Positions 12,831-24,289 of a DNA stretch of 64,000 nucleotides are shown here, in pieces. Numbering within the stretch: position 1 is the first letter of the stretch; each line of letters opens with the position of its first letter. The position numbers were made by a program, and so were the translations under genes. Below the pieces are notes generated by a model. It ran no database searches. It worked only from the letters and a program-made list of their open reading frames with translations, and was not told the DNA's origin. The DNA is from Aphrophora alni (lineage: Eukaryota; Arthropoda; Insecta; Hemiptera; Aphrophoridae), in assembly GCA_963513935.1 (NCBI GenBank), contig OY740774.1, positions 21,719,949-21,783,948 on the forward strand. The letters are read 5' to 3'.

Positions 12831-13494
12831 TTTTATGTACCGTTTATTTGCAAGTTTGACATTTACAACATTTTATCCATTATTATTTTTACTAAGTTGA
12901 TTAATTATCAAGTAAATTACAATTAATTAAATTAATTTGACAACATGATTAGCTGTACATCATTTGATGAAACAGTCAACTAGTGGGGTGGGTGTTAGTG
13001 AATCAAAAACAAATCCTTAATAACACATGTAAACTGTACATTACACTTTAAATGGCACCACTGTCAACTAGTTTTTGTTGACATTTCAGTTTTTTAGAAC
13101 GGAATAAGAATAAAAGCTGGGTGAAGTGAAGTGAGGTGACATCATGGTCATCGTGTGGGTGTTTTAAAGACTTAACTTTCTCCGATCTGAAACTACTTTT
13201 ACTCAATTACTCATTTAATAAATGATATTGTGTTGGCTGTTATATCTTTAATTATTGGTTGCAATTACTGTTGGCGGAGTTACTTTCAGTTTTGGAACAG
13301 GTTCTTTGACTTTTCCAATAGTTCAGCAAAAAATTGTATTTCCATTAAATAAATGAAGGTTTCTTCAAGAATTAAGATTATTTGTCATTTTTATGAAGAC
13401 AATTGAGGTAATTATAGTGACTACTTAGACATACTGAATACAGAATGGTAAAACATTCTGTCACGTCCTAATGCTTTTAAATAAATCCCATAGG

Positions 13495-13655
13495 GCTCGT
13501 TTTTAGTGAATACAGGATTGGCAATACCAAGAGATTCTAAATAGATCTACACATTTTTTTCTCTTTTTCCTTGTTTAAAGGTAAAGCCTTTTGGTCATCA
13601 CCGTCTTACAAAGAAAGGAAGAAAACAGCATACAATAAAGACCCCTATTGCTTTT
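13495..13655. repeat. Family A fragments, composite
   Basis: AGTGAATACAGGATTGGCAA..TAGATCTACACA is a plus-orientation 5' piece, directly followed by AAAGCCTTTTGGTCATCACC and GTCTTACAAAGAAAGG, a minus-orientation 3' piece. A deletion between two opposed copies is the simplest explanation. Confidence 0.5.
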
Positions 13656-13717
13656 TAATTTTTAATAATTCAAAACCTTTCTATTTAATGTTGAGATTGA
13701 CTTATGAGAAAAATTAT

Positions 13718-13972
13718 ACAGTATAACAAACAAACAGAACACAATTCTCACAAAAAATACGCTTAAGTATCAGACGCACGACAAGGTCGTCCTCTTCAGT
13801 GATACACGAGCTACAACAAACAAACTATAACTGAACTAAAGCTATAACTGTAGCTATAACTATAAACTGTAGCTCGTGTATCACTGAAGAGGACGACCTT
13901 GTCGTTGAAACACGGCTGATACTTAGGCGTATTTTTTTGTGAGAATTGTGTTCTGTTTGTTTGTTATACTGT
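13718..13972. mobile_element. Foldback element FB, copy 1, with hammerhead-like arms
   Basis: The ends are ACAGTATAACAAACAAACAG and its inverse, with long arms containing GAACACAATTCTCACAAA and ACGACAAGGTCGTCCTCTTC. The two arms meet around a central AT-rich loop, near 13820-13860. Each arm carries CTGAAGAGGACGACC..GTCGTTGAAAC on one strand, similar to the hammerhead-like motif in copy 2, but the cleavage position is altered. Confidence 0.75.
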
Positions 13973-14319
13973 CAAAACCTTTCGTTATATTTAAAATTGT
14001 CAAAATACCTGTTTTAGATCATTGCATTGCCTTTATTTTGACTTATTAGTTTTTGCTCTTTGATAAAAACTGACCAAGTTATCATGGCTTCTAATTTGGC
14101 ATTGAAACTAACTTTGTTGTGTGCATGATTTTACACTCCTTAATTGTTAATAACTCGAAAACCATAAGTTGTATAACAAATTGTAAAAATACCTGTTTTA
14201 GATCATTTCATTGCCTTTATTTTGACTTATTAATTTTTTCTCTTTGAAAAAATGATCATGTTATGATTAATATCATAAAAAGGCATGGTAAAACCATAAA
14301 TTAAAACTGGACCACTTTA

Positions 14320-14508
14320 CAAGGGCGTACCCAGGATCAAAATTAGGGGGGGGGGGCAAGCCATGGTCATTCAATATACAATTGATTATTAATAGTTATT
14401 TCAAGAATTGTATTAAATTCCAGCAACAAAATGTATAATAAAGATTTATTTTTTTGCTTCAAGGGGGGGGGGTAGCTGCCCCCCTGCCCCTCGCTGGGTA
14501 CGCCCATG
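14320..14508. mobile_element. hAT-type non-autonomous element (MITE), 189 bp
   Basis: Ends are CAAGGGCGTACCCAGG and CTGGGTACGCCCATG, inverted repeats starting with CA as in hAT elements. The 8-bp sequence CCACTTTA lies on both sides (14312-14319 and 14509-14516), a perfect target duplication of hAT length. The interior has runs of ten G near both ends. It cannot code for a transposase. Confidence 0.85.
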
Positions 14509-14516
14509 CCACTTTA

Positions 14517-16005
14517 TAAATAACAATATTATTTAGTCCAAATAACCATTAACATTAATTGTACATCTAAATTCAAATCAAATTAAAATTTATGTTTCTT
14601 GCTATTTTATATTTGTATATATGAAAATATAGTTCAAAAACAAAGATTTTTTTCCCCCACAAAATCTTTATTTTACAATAAAATTGTATATTTTTGTATA
14701 ATTATCTGCATGAAAAATAAAAACTCGTTTCACACTGTAGCAGTGTGACTATAGTTTGTCATTATGGGCTGTGGACTCTGTCAGCTTACCTCCAAGGCAT
14801 TCACTCTCACCATTAGGGCTTTACCTTCCCCTCACCCACTGAAGAGTTTACAAAATTGCAACATTTAAATTTTTTCTTGTTTGTGGTGATTATTTTTGTG
14901 ATTCAAAATTAATAAAATAAGACTAATGCTTTATAATTACAATGGTTTTAAGTGTACCACATGAAGGTCTGTTTTATTAGAATTAACAAAACCCGATTTT
15001 TAATCTAATAAAATTGTTCAATTTTTATTATACTTTAAATAAAATATTTTTTCGAAAATTACAAAAAATAATAGGTGTTTTAATTATTGTATTTTGATGT
15101 ATCCTAGTGAACAAAAACAAGTGATCCTAGTATGTAAGGGGGTTAAAAAATAAAACAAACACATTCAGCTTAGTTCTACGAATATACAATTATTATTGAA
15201 ATAATGTGTACAACAATGTTTTGTACGGTAAAGTATTTTTGTTTTATAAGATGAACCTTTCGAGATCCGGTTTGCGGCACTGTGCTCTACTAACAAAGAC
15301 CTTTAATTTGATGTATATATCGACCTATGCTCTCGGGTTAAAATTTTCTTTTGACTTCCTGTGGACCCTCGCCCATTGAAGATAGACAGTCAGTGAGCGC
15401 ATCAAAACCAAGATATTTAGGTCCAATAAGGATATGAAATGTTTCAATTTTCTAACTTAAATCATATAAAAAGAAAGGTAGGGAGGAAGGGACTTAAAAC
15501 TCGCTCACTATATGTTTTTGTTTGTATATTTATATATAAGGTTTTTTTCCCTATTTATAATTTATTTACGCCATGTAAATGGTTTAACTCGCGTTTTGGA
15601 TTTTGTTATGTATCGATAGAATATGGTATAGAGAGTCCTGATAAGTCAATTGTATTAGATTTGTTCTGATAAAAATTATTTCACTGTTTGTGAATAATTT
15701 GTAGGTTTGATTATTTCTGGACGAGTTCTCTTTTCATCGGATTGATTTTAAACTACAACATCGTCCAATTGAAACCCGTTTCCTTTTTTGATGTTTCTTT
15801 TCTTACTGGTGGTTAATAACAAGGTGGCTCACATAAATATAAATCTTTCCTACTGAGCTATGAACTTTTAAAATACAGTCGCGGAATACGTTCCCAAACA
15901 TTTGTTTAGTTTACAGACCCCGCCCTTCTCCCGCTGAACTAGTTGAAGTCTACAACTTGCTCGACAAGATGCAATTACAAGTGTAAACAGTTATTATCAG
16001 GAAGT
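14517..16005. other. Intron block without recognised elements
   Basis: AT-rich intronic DNA between two hAT-type elements. Short GC-balanced patches near 14755-14850 and 15250-15390 may be old repeat ends, but they match nothing else that I can place. Confidence 0.4.
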
Positions 16006-16013
16006 GGGTGGCC

Positions 16014-16592
16014 TAGTAGCGGCCGATGGTTAAGGGCAATGGGAGGGCTCTGTTTTATTTTATACACGTAAGGGAAGGCATGTTATCATTCACTTAACAT
16101 TCACAATCACAAAGAGTTAAACTTAAAAACATAAACAAACAACTCGTGTGAGTGGCGAGACACTATTTAGAACAGTTGCGCCAACTTATTTTACCCATCG
16201 AAAAGAAGGTTTTTAGTAATGCGGAACATCTAATTTATGGTGGCTTCACTGACTGATGTCTGCGCGCGCAGCTTCGGACTCTGCCCTAGAAGCCCATTAC
16301 ACGCTGTGTAAATGACGTCACGGCACCCTCAGCTCTGTCTGCTGCTTGCCCCATATGACTAAATGCAATGAAATTGGGACGCTCTGGCCACCGTCCGAAC
16401 TCCAGAATACATTCGTCAAATATTTTATATTGTAAAACTTCCGCTACAAATGATGGTGAAATCCATAGCGGCAATTCATAATTCATTTATCTCCACAGAA
16501 TTAAATACATATAGTTATTTACATTATTAAAATAATATTATCGTTGGGGGGGGGGGCGGCGTCCGAGAGTCCTTATGAGTAAGCCGCCACTG
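16014..16592. mobile_element. hAT-like non-autonomous element, 579 bp
   Basis: The right end reads AAGCCGCCACTG (inverse of CAGTGGCGGCTT) and the left end TAGTAGCGGCCG, a decayed match. The 8-bp GGGTGGCC flanks both ends (16006-16013 and 16593-16600) and fixes the borders. A G run just inside the right end resembles the MITE at 14320. The 66-codon minus frame at 16286-16486 inside it shows no transposase motif and is probably not a gene. Confidence 0.7.
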
Positions 16593-16649
16593 GGGTGGCC
16601 ATTAGCTAGAGTCGAGTTGCAGTGCAAGAGAGTGTGTGTGGTAGTGAAG

Positions 16650-16805
16650 GTTACTTAAACCTACGGAGTCCATATAGACCTCTAGCCCTCGAATACTCTA
16701 ATACCGTCAGTGTCGGAAAACAACAAGATTGTGGTCAAGTGAGACCTGATACTAAATATGGAAGAGAGAGATCTAACCCAAGACTACATGAATTACGTAA
16801 AGTAC
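16650..16805 (-). repeat. Family A repeat, diverged
   Basis: Contains CCTCTAGCCCTCGAATACTC, TCAGTGTCGGAAAACAACAA, GTGAGACCTGATAC and GAGAGATCTAACCCAAGACT, matching the reverse-orientation family A order. Confidence 0.6.
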
Positions 16806-17258
16806 CTACGTTCGATTTAAACGATTCGAAACAACTAGTTTAGTGTAGTAAACATCTAGACCATCTAATAAGTGTTTAGTGAAATTAGTGTTTGGGTTGA
16901 GCTTTAGGGACAAAACAAAAGTTAGTCCGTTATTAAATTTTAAATGCATCTACAAACCTCGAAAGCGAAAACGTCTCTCCTGTCTACCATTTATATAACT
17001 ATAGCAAAAATATTTTAATTTTAACTCATTCCGCCTATTCACTTTTGGGCATTGAAAAATTTAATTGTGTTCAAAAAGATAGTTACAGTCCGTGAGGTGT
17101 AGCCTGGACTTTCATAATGCGCGTTAGGGGAGTTGCAAGCCGGCGGAGACGTGATGTCATAACTACTACTGCTGATAAAGACGTTGACTCAGCTCCATTC
17201 CGATGTCAACATCTGTCATGTTACCGTGTCGTCTTATCGTCTGTTTGTCATCTTTGTT

Positions 17259-17590
17259 TTGTTTACAACCAATTGGACAAACTTTCTAACCAGAAAAATC
17301 GTTATATAAATTTTAAAAAATAACCTACTGCATAGTTTAAAAAATGAATAGTTTTTCAATTTTGTTTAAATTTGGTGTTTAGGGTCAGATTTACAAACAA
17401 TTAGACGAACTTGCAACCAGAAAATTCATTATATAAATTTCAAAATTGCGGGAAATTTCTGAAAAATTTTTAGTTTTAAAAAACGTTTTAGTAGTAGGTT
17501 CGATTTTGATTAAATTTTATTTTTAAGCTCTAATTTACAAACAATTAGACAATGTTTCTAACCAGAAAAATCCTTTTATAAATTTCAAAT
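17259..17590. repeat. Diverged tandem array, 130-142 bp units, three copies
   Basis: TTTACAACCAATTGGACAAA (17259), TTTACAAACAATTAGACGAA (17389) and TTTACAAACAATTAGACAAT (17531) each lead into a CTAACCAGAAAAATC..TATAAATTT block. The third unit is cut short. No coding potential. Confidence 0.65.
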
Positions 17591-17832
17591 TATTAATTCA
17601 AGTTTACTACCTCTTCTGATGATGGAGCAGTTGTTTCGGTTACCGCGGTTTCAACCTCACAGAGCCATTGTCAAACAGCTATTTTAATACATAAACATCT
17701 CTACGTTATTTGGTAGAACTAAATTGAAACAGTCTCGACAGGAGTTAAGTTTCAAATTACTAGTTCAAAACATATTAAAATATAAAACATTAATGTCATT
17801 GTCATCACTGCCACTACCACTATAACTGTTAA

Positions 17833-17870
<38 letters not shown>

Positions 17871-19030
17871 TTAGTTCTTCGGTATTATTGTCAATTTGGG
17901 GTTCATGTTTAAGGTAGACATCTTCGATTTTTTTGGAGTGTTACATCTGATAAGCCATTTTTCTTTTATAATCGAGCTGTATGACTCTAGCACCAATTGT
18001 TCAACTGCGTCCATTGAAAATGTTATATTTTTTAAAGCCACGTTTCTTTAAAAAAAAAACTCCCTACAAGTTCACTGGAGTTTAAGTCTGCATCACCTTT
18101 CATCACAACACAAAAAACCAATGTTTTTGAAATGCACGTATAACTACGAAACGCACAGTACAAAACTCACTACAAGACTGAGCTTAGTGTTTCCCCCACT
18201 ACACCAACCGGCTCAGAGACGACTGCGCATCTCATTAACAGAGGTCAGACATCTTACGAACTGTACATTTACCCAAAGGTATCACAAGTATTCAAGTTCT
18301 TTCCATACCTTTTTTAACAGACTGTATATAAAATCACAATAAAAAGAATTGTGATTTTTTAAATAACTCTATACGTTACTTGCACACTAATGAACTCGCC
18401 ATATCAGACAGATAGATCTAAGACCTCGGGGTCTTATTTAATATTCTCGTCAAGCTATTCTTGCTAAATTTGCAAACAATGACATATTTGCCACCTTACC
18501 GTCGTTAAACTAGGCTTAATATTGGCTTTAAGGTAACAGTCGTACGCTTTATTTGGTCAAGTTCGATGTACGATCGATGACTTCGAGTAATTTTATGCAA
18601 ACTGAGTGGGTCTGAACCTATTAATTTGCATTTATTTCCACTTAAAAAGATTCAATTCCATAACAGTTCTTTCTAACGTGATCTACAAGTGACAATAAAT
18701 AATGATCTAACATGTGTTATATTATTGGTATTGCCATCACGTGTCAGTATAAAAAATAATTTTTAAATAAGTACCGTACTTAATTTTAAAAAATATATGA
18801 CAAATGTTTGAATAAATTACACCAATAATAACACCAAAATAAGCTAGATATGAAAATTCAATATTTCGTCATTTCCCATCTCTCAAAGTTGCGTTTATTT
18901 TGTTTCTTCTTTCTTTAATGCTAAAATACAGTGCAAAAACGATAACAATTTTAATTAACTAATTGAAATTATTACTTTAATTTATCCATGACAATCTTGT
19001 TTTTTTCTTCTTTTTTTTCCCCCCAAAGGA
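17591..19030. other. Intron block, nothing assigned
   Basis: Contains the (TA)n run at 17838. The plus frame at 18121-18342 has no recognisable domain. No splice-flanked minus-strand exon seen. Confidence 0.4.
17838..17863. repeat. (TA)n microsatellite
   Basis: An uninterrupted run of about 13 TA units. Confidence 0.8.
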
Positions 19031-19031
19031 T

Positions 19032-19063
19032 TACTTGTTTCGACAGAGTACTGTCATCCTCAG
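19032..19063 (-). ncRNA. Hammerhead-ribozyme-like core (best candidate)
   Basis: The minus strand gives CUGAGGA, one extra U, stem II GACAG/CUGUC (5 perfect pairs, loop UACU), GAAA, a minimal stem III (A-U plus C-G around an AA loop) and then A as the cleavage-site base. Stem I is supported by GAAGAU before the core pairing with AUCCUU after it (five of six positions, one of them G-U). All invariant core bases (CUGANGA, GAAA, UH) are present. The extra U before stem II is not standard for the classic fold. Cleavage is predicted after the base at 19032. Activity is unproven. Confidence 0.5.
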
Positions 19064-19344
19064 ATCTTCAATACAGTTTTTTAAGAACAAATGTGCAAGT
19101 AAAATTAATTTCCATTCAATATGAATGATGTTAAAAACTAACACATGTTATAAAATGATATAAAGTGAATATATATAACAAACATAGTTATAAACATAAA
19201 CACAAACGTTATAAATTAAACATAAAAGTTGGTGGATTTCATTGTGTACCCTACGTTCTTTCTTGAGCCTAAAGTTAAAGATTTCAGAGGGACAAATCAA
19301 GGTAATCATTTATCTAACGTAACCTTGGTAGCTAGTATTCTACA

Positions 19345-19605
19345 ATATGAATTAACTAAGGTAATTATGCAATCTACCTTGTCCTGAATTTTAGCTAAAA
19401 AAAATGTCGGTTTGCTGCCTACCTTATTTTGAAACAATTAGACCATATTTGAATGTCGCAAGACACTTTTGAAGTACCAAAATACATTAGTTTAGTAAAA
19501 AATAAGAAATATAAAAGTACTGTACGAACTACGAAATCCAGCTCAGGTTACGAATGCCTACGTTCGTCAAGTTAGTGATTGTGTGATAGTTTGATTTATT
19601 ATGTT

Positions 19606-19646
<41 letters not shown>

Positions 19647-20070
19647 CAGCTCATTATTGTGACGTATGATTGAAGAATCTTGAGAAATAGGTTTGGACAG
19701 GTGACTATATATATGTCACCTAGTCAGACCTGATAAAACAAATACTTTTTACCATGACAAATATATGTTTTAATAATAAACATCGAGCGATGACACTTTC
19801 ACTAACGTAGTCATAAAATATTAACGTAGGCATTCGTAACCAGAGCTAGATTTACATTCCTAGTATAGCCTACTAACCAGACCTGGATTTCGTACTTTTA
19901 TATTTCTTATTTTATACCTAAGGAATGGATTTTGGTACTTCAAAAGTGTCTTGTAACATCAAATATGATATAGTTGTTTCAAAATAAAGTAGGGAATAAA
20001 CGATTTCAACAATTTTCTTAACTAATTTTCAGGCTAAGGTAGAATGCATAATTACTTTAACTAATTTAGC
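19345..20070. repeat. Large inverted repeat, arms about 200 bp
   Basis: The left arm (19345-19570) contains TAATTATGCAATCTACCTT, GACACTTTTGAAGTACCAAA and AATAAGAAATATAAAAGTAC. The right arm (19820-20070) holds the inverse of each in mirrored order. The spacer includes a (TA)n run at 19607-19643. The arms differ by substitutions and small indels. There is no open frame. It is probably a non-autonomous DNA element. Confidence 0.75.
19607..19643. repeat. (TA)n microsatellite in the spacer of a large inverted repeat
   Basis: About 18 TA units between the arms of the 19345-20070 structure. Confidence 0.8.
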
Positions 20071-20783
20071 TTTTCGAAAAATTGAAATTGTACAATTCTT
20101 TAAAAAAGCTACATATTTAAATACGTTCTGAACATCTGTCACCATAAACACGCTCTAACCGTATATCGTATTTGATTCAAACCGAGCAGTCATTTTTATT
20201 TTGGTTTATTATTACGGAACCGTAAATTTGTTACTTGCGATTTCGTACACGGGTTTGGGTCATTAATCTTCACATTTCACACGTTAAAGTCGATTTGAGA
20301 TATAACTTCTTTTATAACAGCCGATGGATTTGTTTGGTATTTTACAACATATTTGTATTTGGGAATATATGTTTAAGCGACCAATATATAAATATGTTGG
20401 GGATGACCAATAACAAAAATACGATTAGTTTCAAGGTGAATGTCTTTAGTTCTTTGTTTTAACCTAAGAAAGAGATTGTCCAGTGTCTCAGCTGTACTCA
20501 AGGCCAAAACACAATACCTTATCAGCTGATTGCAAGTATAAATCACGTGACCATTGCGTACATTATGTGTATACGTTATATTTAAAGTATTGGATTTATT
20601 TATTGGAGACATCATTGCTGAATAGAAACAATTGTTTAAATAATTCCAAACTTCTTTAGTTATGTTTTTAGTCATGGGTAATACCGCAGAAGAGTGGATA
20701 GGGGACTGTCTGCTAGTTCCGCCAACTCGGCGGCCTCGTACTCTACAAGTAGATCTCGTTCCTTCGAATTAGCTCTAGTAAAC

Positions 20784-21478
20784 CCAGTGCCTATAAGGGT
20801 CGCCACGGATCTTGACTGATGGTTTGGCAAGCGCTGGGTTAGGCGAGGGGAGAAGTGCGGCTACTTTCCTAAAAACATTGGTTTTCCAATGTCACAACTA
20901 AAGTATTTTATTTTATAATTGATAAAAACAATTTGTAATGAGAGGCGTTTATGCTGATGTGGTTGAAAAGCATGGGACCGTGGTCCGCGACGACGCCGAC
21001 TGTGGTGCGCGTAGAACTGAACATAGCGGTTATTTACATCGGAGTATTAAACAAACTAGAAGTTCTATCAAAAATATTTTCGAATACATTTTTAAGATCA
21101 ACTAATTTGCTACAACTTTCTCGCTGGAAGTTTGTTTCTACCACAAAAATAAAAAAGTTCTCGCTTACTGACTTTTTCATGTCATTTTGTTTCAACTTTC
21201 TAATATTTTTCATTATTAAAAATTACACATAATTTTAAATCTAAAATATATTTATACCGTTGTATGCGGAAATTCATGCAGAAAAGGCATATATAAGTTT
21301 CATTGTAGTTTTATTATTCTCAAGATGTCTAGGAACGTGTAAACGACAACGCGCTCACCGCTCTGGATTACTCCGTATAGCCTGAGGCGCGGACCGCTGG
21401 CGCTGGTTCGCTGTTTCAGAATGGCTAGTAGCGCCGATTCATCGGTCAAGATCTGTGGCGACCCTTATAGCACGCTGC
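20784..21478. mobile_element. Inverted-repeat DNA element, about 695 bp
   Basis: The left end CAGTGCCTATAAGGGTCGCC with ACGGATCTTGACTGAT is mirrored at the right by ATCGGTCAAGATCTGTGGCG then ACCCTTATAGCACGCTG. Thirty-odd terminal bases pair with few mismatches. The ends are more GC-rich than the surroundings. A matching target duplication was not found, so the exact edges are uncertain. The 93-codon plus frame at 20951-21232 shows no transposase motif. Confidence 0.6.
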
Positions 21479-22099
21479 GAGATGCACAACAATATTGATA
21501 GACCTAGCTGTACACCCAGTTGTGCATTCACCACTAAAATCAAAATTTATACATAAAGTTAATAATTAGCTTTAAATTTTAGTTGTAGGGTCTACTCAAA
21601 GTATAGTGATCCAATAAGAAAAATAATAATGATTTATTTTGAACCTTTGATCCCAAATAAAATAAAGGGAAATGGAGATAACTAATCAATGTCAACAGTT
21701 TCGTTAACAGTCATCGTTTCGTAATCAAAATGTATTTGTTAATTTCCAGCTTAACTTAAACATTGCCTCGCATTCAAACAACCATGAAAATTATAGGCCT
21801 CTAAGCCTAGGTAATAACAAATCCTTTATGTTTACAATAACAAATCATTTCACTTAGACGTGATTTCCACGTCATGACCATATGCGATTGTACTTCCTTG
21901 TCTCTTTCCATTATGACTGTAGTACAATCTTAATAATAGAGTATAACCTAAAACGTAAGAGGAAATATGGAAACAGCTGAGAAGAACACCTATTATTTAT
22001 ATGCTTTAATTGTTAATCTCTTAACACAAAAGTATATATTTTAAAACATTGATTTTATATAAAGTTGTAGTAGAGTTGACTTATTTCATATTACTGTAT

Positions 22100-22715
22100 A
22101 TATATTTTTTTAAACTACAAACAATTAGCTTATATATATAAAAGAATCATATTACCAAAAGCTTCCTCAAATGTGCATGATTTACAAATAAGTAACATGT
22201 TATTTGTTTTGGAGGAAACAGTAAACTCTAATTATTAATTATTCAAAAAGATTGATAGATAATTCAAATTTCTTATTTTTTAAAGAAACTACAATTTAAA
22301 AAAAATCATGAAAATCGACCCATTAGAACTCCAAAAATAACTGCCCAAAGTTTTCTCAGAAGTGCATGATTTAAAAAAATAATAATAATACCTAATTATT
22401 CAAAATATTGATAAGTAAATCTAATTTCATATTTATTCAAAAAACTACAACATATATTCTACAGTATAAAAAAGGAATAAATGAAAATTGGCCCAAAGGA
22501 ACTCCATAAAGAGCCGTTAAAACATTTAAAAACTGTAAAAAGTCACATGTTATTTCTTATGGAGGAAATTGTAAACTTTAATAATAAAAAAGTATAATAG
22601 ATAATTTAAATTTCGTATTTTTTAAAGAAACTACAACGTAAATCGTACAATATAAAAATAATTATAAAAATCGTCCCAGTAGAAGTCCAGAAATAGGCTC
22701 CAAAACATTTAAAAG
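22100..22715. repeat. Diverged tandem array, about 190-bp units, three copies
   Basis: Each unit contains GTGCATGATTT or a related form, a TATTTCTTATGGAGGAAA-type segment, TAATTATTCAAAAAGATTGA, a TTTTTAAAGAAACTACAA block and AAAATCGACCCATTAGAACT followed by CCAAAAATA. Units start near 22150, 22345 and 22530. Divergence is high and AT content extreme, so it is an old array without a coding role. Confidence 0.65.
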
Positions 22716-24243
22716 TTGTGTATTAATGTATAGGTTAGCACAGCTACTATACAGTTGGACAAAACACCACTTATAGGGAGAAAAAATGAAATGCTTAAAC
22801 ATTGGCACGCTACTTCCATCATGATTATGATTCACAGTAGTTGTCAGTATTTTTCTGTACTCATCGAAAACCAAATTGTACTGTTGAAAATAGTAAATGA
22901 AATGTACTATTTTTACTGTTTAAATAAATGCCAAAACTGATTGTCGAATCAAAAAAAGCGGTTTTTTTTTGCCGACTAAATTCATTGATCAAATCAAGAT
23001 GTCCACCATTATGATATTTAAATGGGAACCTTCCTTAGTTGATAGTTGATTTTTTTATTAGCAACACCAAGTGTTTTTTCGTTTAGATTCTAAAGCCTAT
23101 GCAAAATTGGAAATTTAATATTTATTCGATTTTTAGTGAGTTTTTATCTTCAATTTCGGGATGGACATATAATTTCCTACTGAAAATAAGGCAGACATTA
23201 TCTGAACGTGTAAAAGTGTATTTTATTAAATTATTTCAGTTCTAGGTATTTTCTGTAAGAAGTGATTACAGGAAATACTTCTTTAGGCGAACGATCGAAC
23301 AGTTACAGTAAATTCAGATCGTTACCAATAATGCTTAAACAGTTACCCAACTAGAACCAAACACCTAGATTGCTAATTTGTATCATACTCTGTAGAGCGC
23401 GCTTTATTCCTAAATGGAACACCCGCCTATCGCGGATCCATCCAGTATTTTACAGTAATTTTTAAAGCGAAAAATAAAATGAAAATAACCTTGTATACAC
23501 ATCTTTCGGCCTTGGAAACCATCTTGTTCCTATGAATATTGTACGGTCACAATTACCAGAAATATCAAATAGTCGAATGAACTGTAAAATACGACTTAAC
23601 CGTTCACATATACAACTTCATTTGATTATTTTATCTACAGATGTATAATTTTGTAACCAATTCCAAAACCACAACTTCGCACATCAATAAAACTCAATCA
23701 ATGTTACCACAATTTGAACATTAACTATCCTACTTTAAATACTTCCCATAAATAAACCACCGATCGTCCTTTATTGTATTAATCAAAACCTCGATGAAAA
23801 TAAAATTCCAAGGAAATGGAAATAATACTTCCTCGTTCATAGCAGTTTTATTATCTAGGATGTTAATAAAATGTGTTCAAGAAGCGATTGAAAATAATTA
23901 TTTAAACATACGTCATAAAACGATAGTTGTCCGTCCATCTGTTTGTTGGAGTTTAAAACAAAACAAAATATGTGATTCCGTATTGAGATATCGATTAAAA
24001 TACCTTTAGTATATTTTGCAGAAGGGTTTACATTATAAGTTTGCAGATTTTCAATAAAATCTCAATATTTTTCACTTGACTGTTTTAAAATGTCGTTTAT
24101 TTAAATGGTTCAATGTCAACTATATCGAAAACTGTTGGTTAATGAAAAGAAAAGTATATGAGAGTTGTTTATCTTTTTAATAATAATTATTTTTATTACC
24201 TTTATGGTACCGTCATGTGACTTTGTATTTGTCTTATTACAAA
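22716..24243. other. Intron block upstream of the hammerhead-like motif
   Basis: AT-rich sequence with no frame of interest. The final bases (GACTTTGTATTTGTCTTATT then ACAAAGAC) form a partial hairpin next to the ribozyme-like core and may be part of the same element. Confidence 0.4.
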
Positions 24244-24275
24244 GACGCGTTTCGGAGTCGTAGCTCCATCTTCAG
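24244..24275 (-). ncRNA. Hammerhead-ribozyme-like core with GUC site
   Basis: The minus strand gives CUGAAGA, one extra U, stem II GGAG/CUCC (loop CUACGA), GAAA, C-GC-G minimal stem III and GUC, the most favoured cleavage triplet. Stem I is weak: only about three pairs between GUGAAAUA and UUUGUAA, with a bulge. The GAAACGCGUC ending is the form seen in minimal hammerheads of Penelope-like elements. Cleavage is predicted after the base at 24244. Confidence 0.5.
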
Positions 24276-24289
24276 TATTTCACTCCGTA

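Noticed and set aside
13884..13915. Hammerhead-like motif in FB copy 1 as an active ribozyme
   Set aside because: CTGAAGA and GAAA are present, but the base pairing with the last A of GAAA is G instead of U, and the site is displaced; kept only as a family member.
20373..20675. 100-codon minus open frame
   Set aside because: No recognisable domain or flanking splice sites, and it overlaps a plus frame of similar quality; not supported as a gene.
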